A stretch of DNA of 64,000 nucleotides from Leucaena leucocephala (taxonomy: Eukaryota > Streptophyta > Magnoliopsida > Fabales > Fabaceae): contig CM073537.1 in the NCBI GenBank assembly GCA_037074615.1, positions 15,023,989 through 15,087,988 of the forward strand, written 5' to 3'. Under the pieces are notes generated by a model. It saw nothing but the letters and a program-made list of their open reading frames with translations, searched no databases and had not been told where the DNA came from. Positions 60,718-64,000 of this stretch are shown here, in pieces. Position 1 is the first letter of the stretch; each line of letters starts with the position of its first letter. A program made the translations under genes and the position numbers.

Positions 60718-61140
60718 TCACTTTCCCTTCTTCCTTTTCTCCTCACAGTCCAGAAGCTCCTCCAACAGTCTATCATCCAAGTACTCGAACTCGAACACTT
60801 CATGATGGCGGCTCCTCGAAGAAGAAGGAGCTGATGTAGAAGAAGGAGCTGATGAAGAAGATGATGAAGTTGCAGTGTTATTAGAACGATTAGCTGTGAG
60901 AGGGTATTCATTTGGGAAGTTAAGGATTGCGAACGAGCCTCTCATGGCGTAAGCAGCTCTGTCGTACGCCCTGGCTGCTTCCTCTGCCGAGTCGAAAGTC
61001 CCCAGCCACACCCTCTGTCCTTGGTTCGTCGAGTCCCGGATCTCCGCCGCAAACTTCCCCCATGGCCGCCTCCTCACTCCCCGGTACCGGACACCTCCGC
61101 CGCCACTGCCCTCCACGTCGTCCTTGCTCTCTCTATCCAT
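60718..61140 (-). CDS. Ethylene-responsive transcription factor, ERF095-098-like (group IX)
   Basis: Single exon, 140 aa from the ATG at 61140 (MDRESKDD, aligned with MDGHTGK of the paralogue). An upstream in-frame ATG at 61200 would add 20 residues unlike the family. AP2/ERF domain at about 18-75: VRYRGVRRRPWGKFAAEIRD and MRGSFAILNFP. A Ser/Pro-rich linker spans 91-112. The EDLL-type end at 114-135 reads EVFEFEYLDDRLLEELL, followed by a basic tail. It acts as a nuclear activator by family. The two ERF genes converge and are clearly paralogous, yet their linkers differ greatly, so the duplication is not recent. Confidence 0.95.
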   Translation of the reverse strand: MDRESKDDVEGSGGGGVRYRGVRRRPWGKFAAEIRDSTNQGQRVWLGTFDSAEEAARAYDRAAYAMRGSFAILNFPNEYPLTANRSNNTATSSSSSSAPSSTSAPSSSRSRHHEVFEFEYLDDRLLEELLDCEEKRKKGK

Positions 61141-61212
61141 ATGGCTGCAGGAGTTAGCTAGTACTATACTTGTAATTGAATTGTCTTTTCTTACATGCAT
61201 GGTTTGAGTTTA

Positions 61213-61237
61213 TGTTGTGTGTGTGTGTGTGTGTGTG
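61213..61237. repeat. TG microsatellite
   Basis: A run of about twelve TG units upstream of the minus-strand ERF start, within its likely promoter or leader, followed by an AT repeat near 61244. A TA repeat lies on the other side of the gene near 60644-60658. Confidence 0.85.
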
Positions 61238-61306
61238 TACATACATATATATATATTTATATGGCTAAAAAAATTTAGAAGACGAGGTTGGCAAAACAGA
61301 ATATGC

Positions 61307-61340
61307 CACGTGTATGGTGTTGGGACTTAGTTGGCACGTG
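61307..61340 (-). promoter_or_regulatory. Paired G-boxes upstream of the minus-strand ERF gene
   Basis: CACGTG at 61307-61312 and 61335-61340, about 170-200 bases upstream of the ATG. Each sits in a GCCACGTGT or GGCACGTGGC context typical of bHLH/bZIP targets, consistent with a stress- or hormone-responsive promoter. Confidence 0.5.
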
Positions 61341-64000
61341 GCCCGGAGAGAGTTTAATATAGTACAATGAAAAGTTGAATACACGTTCATTGAATCTAGA
61401 TTGGTCAATGTGATGGCTTTGCAAGTTTTGAAACTCTTCTAAAAAGTGTTACTTTCATATATCATCTTTAATTATGATTCTTGAATTTCAAATATATCAT
61501 GTATATATATATTAAATTAAACGTAACTCGCGAAACGGAAACTAATTAATCAATATGAACAAAATCTTATCATGTCACAGTAAAAAGTTGATAAACGCCA
61601 ATCACGTGAAGATAAAAGTCTCTTACATGAGAACAATATCCATCGATCTCATTTGCATGAAGTCATCGATGTTGATTATTTTACCACCTTTAGGTAATAT
61701 AATTCAATATTCCAATCTATAAGCACTGGGTATATATATACATACAAACACACACACTTCTAGAGAACGATCATAATTCGATACGAAAAAGAGACACATG
61801 CATTATCCAATGAGGAATAAAAGAAGGAGGGTATAGTTTGTACAATAATAGAATGAAGATGTCAAACTAATACAGAGTTAGTTTAACAGTGTAGAACTTT
61901 ATTAAGTTAATTTAATAGTATAAGACCCTACTAATTTTTTTTAGATCTTGAGTTTAAGTTCTAGAGGAGATATATGTGTTTAGAAGGATAGCCACAGATT
62001 TTAAAATTAAATTAGTCAGTTGATCAGATACTTAGTAACAGGATAAAAAAAAAAGTCAGATACCGACTGATAGTATAAAAAAAAAAAAGAATGAAGATGT
62101 CAAAGGAAAACAAATTAGAATTTAAGGAAACAATAAAAGAAAGTGTTTTGTGCTTGAAGATGGGTAAGTACCATGAATCCTTATGAGTGGACGTGATTCT
62201 CCATAATTATATATGATTAAGGAATCAGAATATATAAACGTTAATCGACCTGATGTTTCGAGAGACAACCAAATAATATAATTAATTAATTAATTAGTGA
62301 CTAATAAGAGTCAAATATAGAGGACTAAACCTAGCAGCAACTACAAGGCGATTATTATTATTGTTAATGTATATGGAATCTATATATTTATTAAATAATT
62401 TTTATTATTTATTGGTATAATTTTGGATAGGCGTACCGAAGTTTGCAAGCGATGGAGGATTGTGTTCGAAGAATATGAACTTATCCGGTAGAGAGCATTT
62501 AAAAAATGATAAAGCACCTTGATTAATGTAATTTAATTTCACTTTGTCACAGAAGAAGAAATTAAAAGGTAAAGGAGAATATATTTAAATTACAGAGAAA
62601 AACAAATAGTGGTGAGCAACAGGGTATAGGACGACGACGTTCGTGATGAGTACATTTGGTTCAGATCGAGGTTTAGATTTTGATTATAATTTTGAGTCTT
62701 TTTAATTATAAAAAAAAACTATAGGTTTGCATTTTAGACACTACTTAACTGATGGGAAATTAAAGATGGCGAGCTATATGGTTTAGAGCAGAAAAGTGAT
62801 ATGATGACTTTTTTTTTCTGGATTTTGTTCAAAGATTTGCATGAATGAGAGAGCATATATAAATACAAAGCAATCTCAAGGTTTGGCCTATAGTTTTAAT
62901 TAATTAATTAATTAATACAACACATTGAAGCACACCGATATCTAATGGCTAGCTAGAACAAGAAAACCAGAACGTACCATTCTATTGATTATTTTGTGAA
63001 TTTAACACTTGTTTTCATTGTTATATAGTGCATTGATTTCTAGTTTGAGAGTTTGAATATATATATATATATATAATTTGATGTTATTATCAAGTATGTA
63101 GTTTCAAAATTCGTGGTTGTCTGTTAGACTAATTTTATGTTGATATTTTATTAATATTCTTTAGCAGTATTATATTATTGATATTAATTATTTTTTATAA
63201 ATATTTTTAGTTTTTAATTAATTAGATGTTTTATTGCCTCCCTTACCTTTCGTACCTGCTTAAATAACCGTTCATGTTTTCATATGTGGATATATATATA
63301 TATATATTTAGTTATGCATGGTAATATATATTTTCTCTGTTTTTTTTGGGGGGGGGGGGGAAGGGAATTAAATTAATTAAAGAGCATCATGTCAATTTCA
63401 GGGCCATGCATGAATATGCTTTTGATAAAAAGTTAAGTTCTGCTTTTGATGAAAAGTTATGTTATATAAATATTTTAGTCTAACAAATTTGACCCCTAAC
63501 ATTTATATATTCATATACAGAGAAAAGTGATATAAAGAAATTTTATTATATATAAAATACTCCTCTAATTATAAATATAAGACATATTTTATATTATAAT
63601 TTTACATAGTTTATATTACAATTTTATATTATAATCTAGATCTTATATTTAAGATTAGAAAAATATATATCACACGTTTGTTTTACAATTATAATCTCTT
63701 TTTTTATTTCTCTTTTTAAATCTCTTATATATATAATATAAGTTAAGTTTTATAAATATAGAGAATTTACTTTCAACATCCTTTAACTTGCTGAGCTGAA
63801 CTTTCTAATTAGAACTGGAATGTGTACCTTCCAACTTCTAACAATAGACTTAAAATTTATAAGAATGATCTGATAAATTTTTATACATATCGATTATTGA
63901 TATTTTATAAATTTTATATACACAGAGTGTCAATACTCTAATTTAGGTCCTTATTAACAACATAATTTTGAAGGGGAGACTTTTTCCAATTTTCCCATAG
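61341..64000. other. Upstream intergenic DNA to the window end
   Basis: AT-rich with TA repeats (63058-63075, 63290-63306), a G run near 63348-63361, and TTAATTAATTAATTAA tracts. Near 63557-63640 it carries ACTCCTCTAATTATAAATAT, a half of the Stowaway-like family. No gene recognised. Confidence 0.4.

Noticed and set aside
1..64000. tRNA, rRNA or CRISPR-like arrays
   Set aside because: No tRNA box patterns, rRNA-like blocks or regularly spaced repeats were found on reading both strands.

Overview
The window looks like nuclear DNA of a eudicot plant. Its genes carry GT-AG introns in plant families (GH79 heparanase-like, PHT4 plastid transporter, TPR-PB1 CLMP1/Phox protein, cytosolic ribosomal protein S17, ERF group IX factors with an EDLL motif). 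The spaces between them are AT-rich and full of plant transposon remnants (Ty1/copia, CACTA, hAT-type and Mutator/Stowaway-type MITEs). I could not name the species. Exon coordinates were worked out by hand from splice signals and conserved protein order.

Layout. 0.4-4.3 kb (+): complete nine-exon heparanase-like (beta-glucuronidase, GH79) gene. 6.0-16.3 kb (-): a probable anion transporter 3/PHT4;3-like gene of 13 recognisable coding exons. It appears broken: the exon expected after coding exon 2 was not found, two later exons each lack one T, and one donor reads GG. One of its introns holds a ~3 kb inverted repeat whose arms both carry a decayed gene of unknown family. 19.8-22.0 kb (-): complete two-coding-exon CLMP1-like gene. 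23.3-28.0 kb: a cluster of DNA transposons, three with 8-bp target duplications that I could read directly. 28.5-39.9 kb: a dead copia element split inside its RNase H region by a 5.7-kb CACTA element with target duplication GAT on both sides. 39.9-44.6 kb: RNase H remnant, an interspersed repeat in three copies, an inverted pair of MITEs and a Mutator-type MITE. 44.9-45.4 kb (+): intact intronless RPS17 with telo-box and site II motifs upstream. 46.5-46.8 kb: short decayed copy of part of the CLMP1-like gene. 51.1 kb (+) and 61.1 kb (-): two intact single-exon ERF genes facing each other (convergent), separated by 9 kb with MITEs and a broken RNase H-like fragment.

The genes do not form a pathway. 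They are ordinary plant housekeeping and regulatory genes: cell-wall or proteoglycan glycosidase, plastid anion transport, TPR-PB1 protein, translation, and ethylene/jasmonate-type transcription factors. The most notable features are the long inverted repeat inside the broken transporter gene, the exactly dated nesting of CACTA in copia, and the decay of the PHT4;3-like gene. I found no tRNA, rRNA or CRISPR array, and no wholly new system that I could defend.
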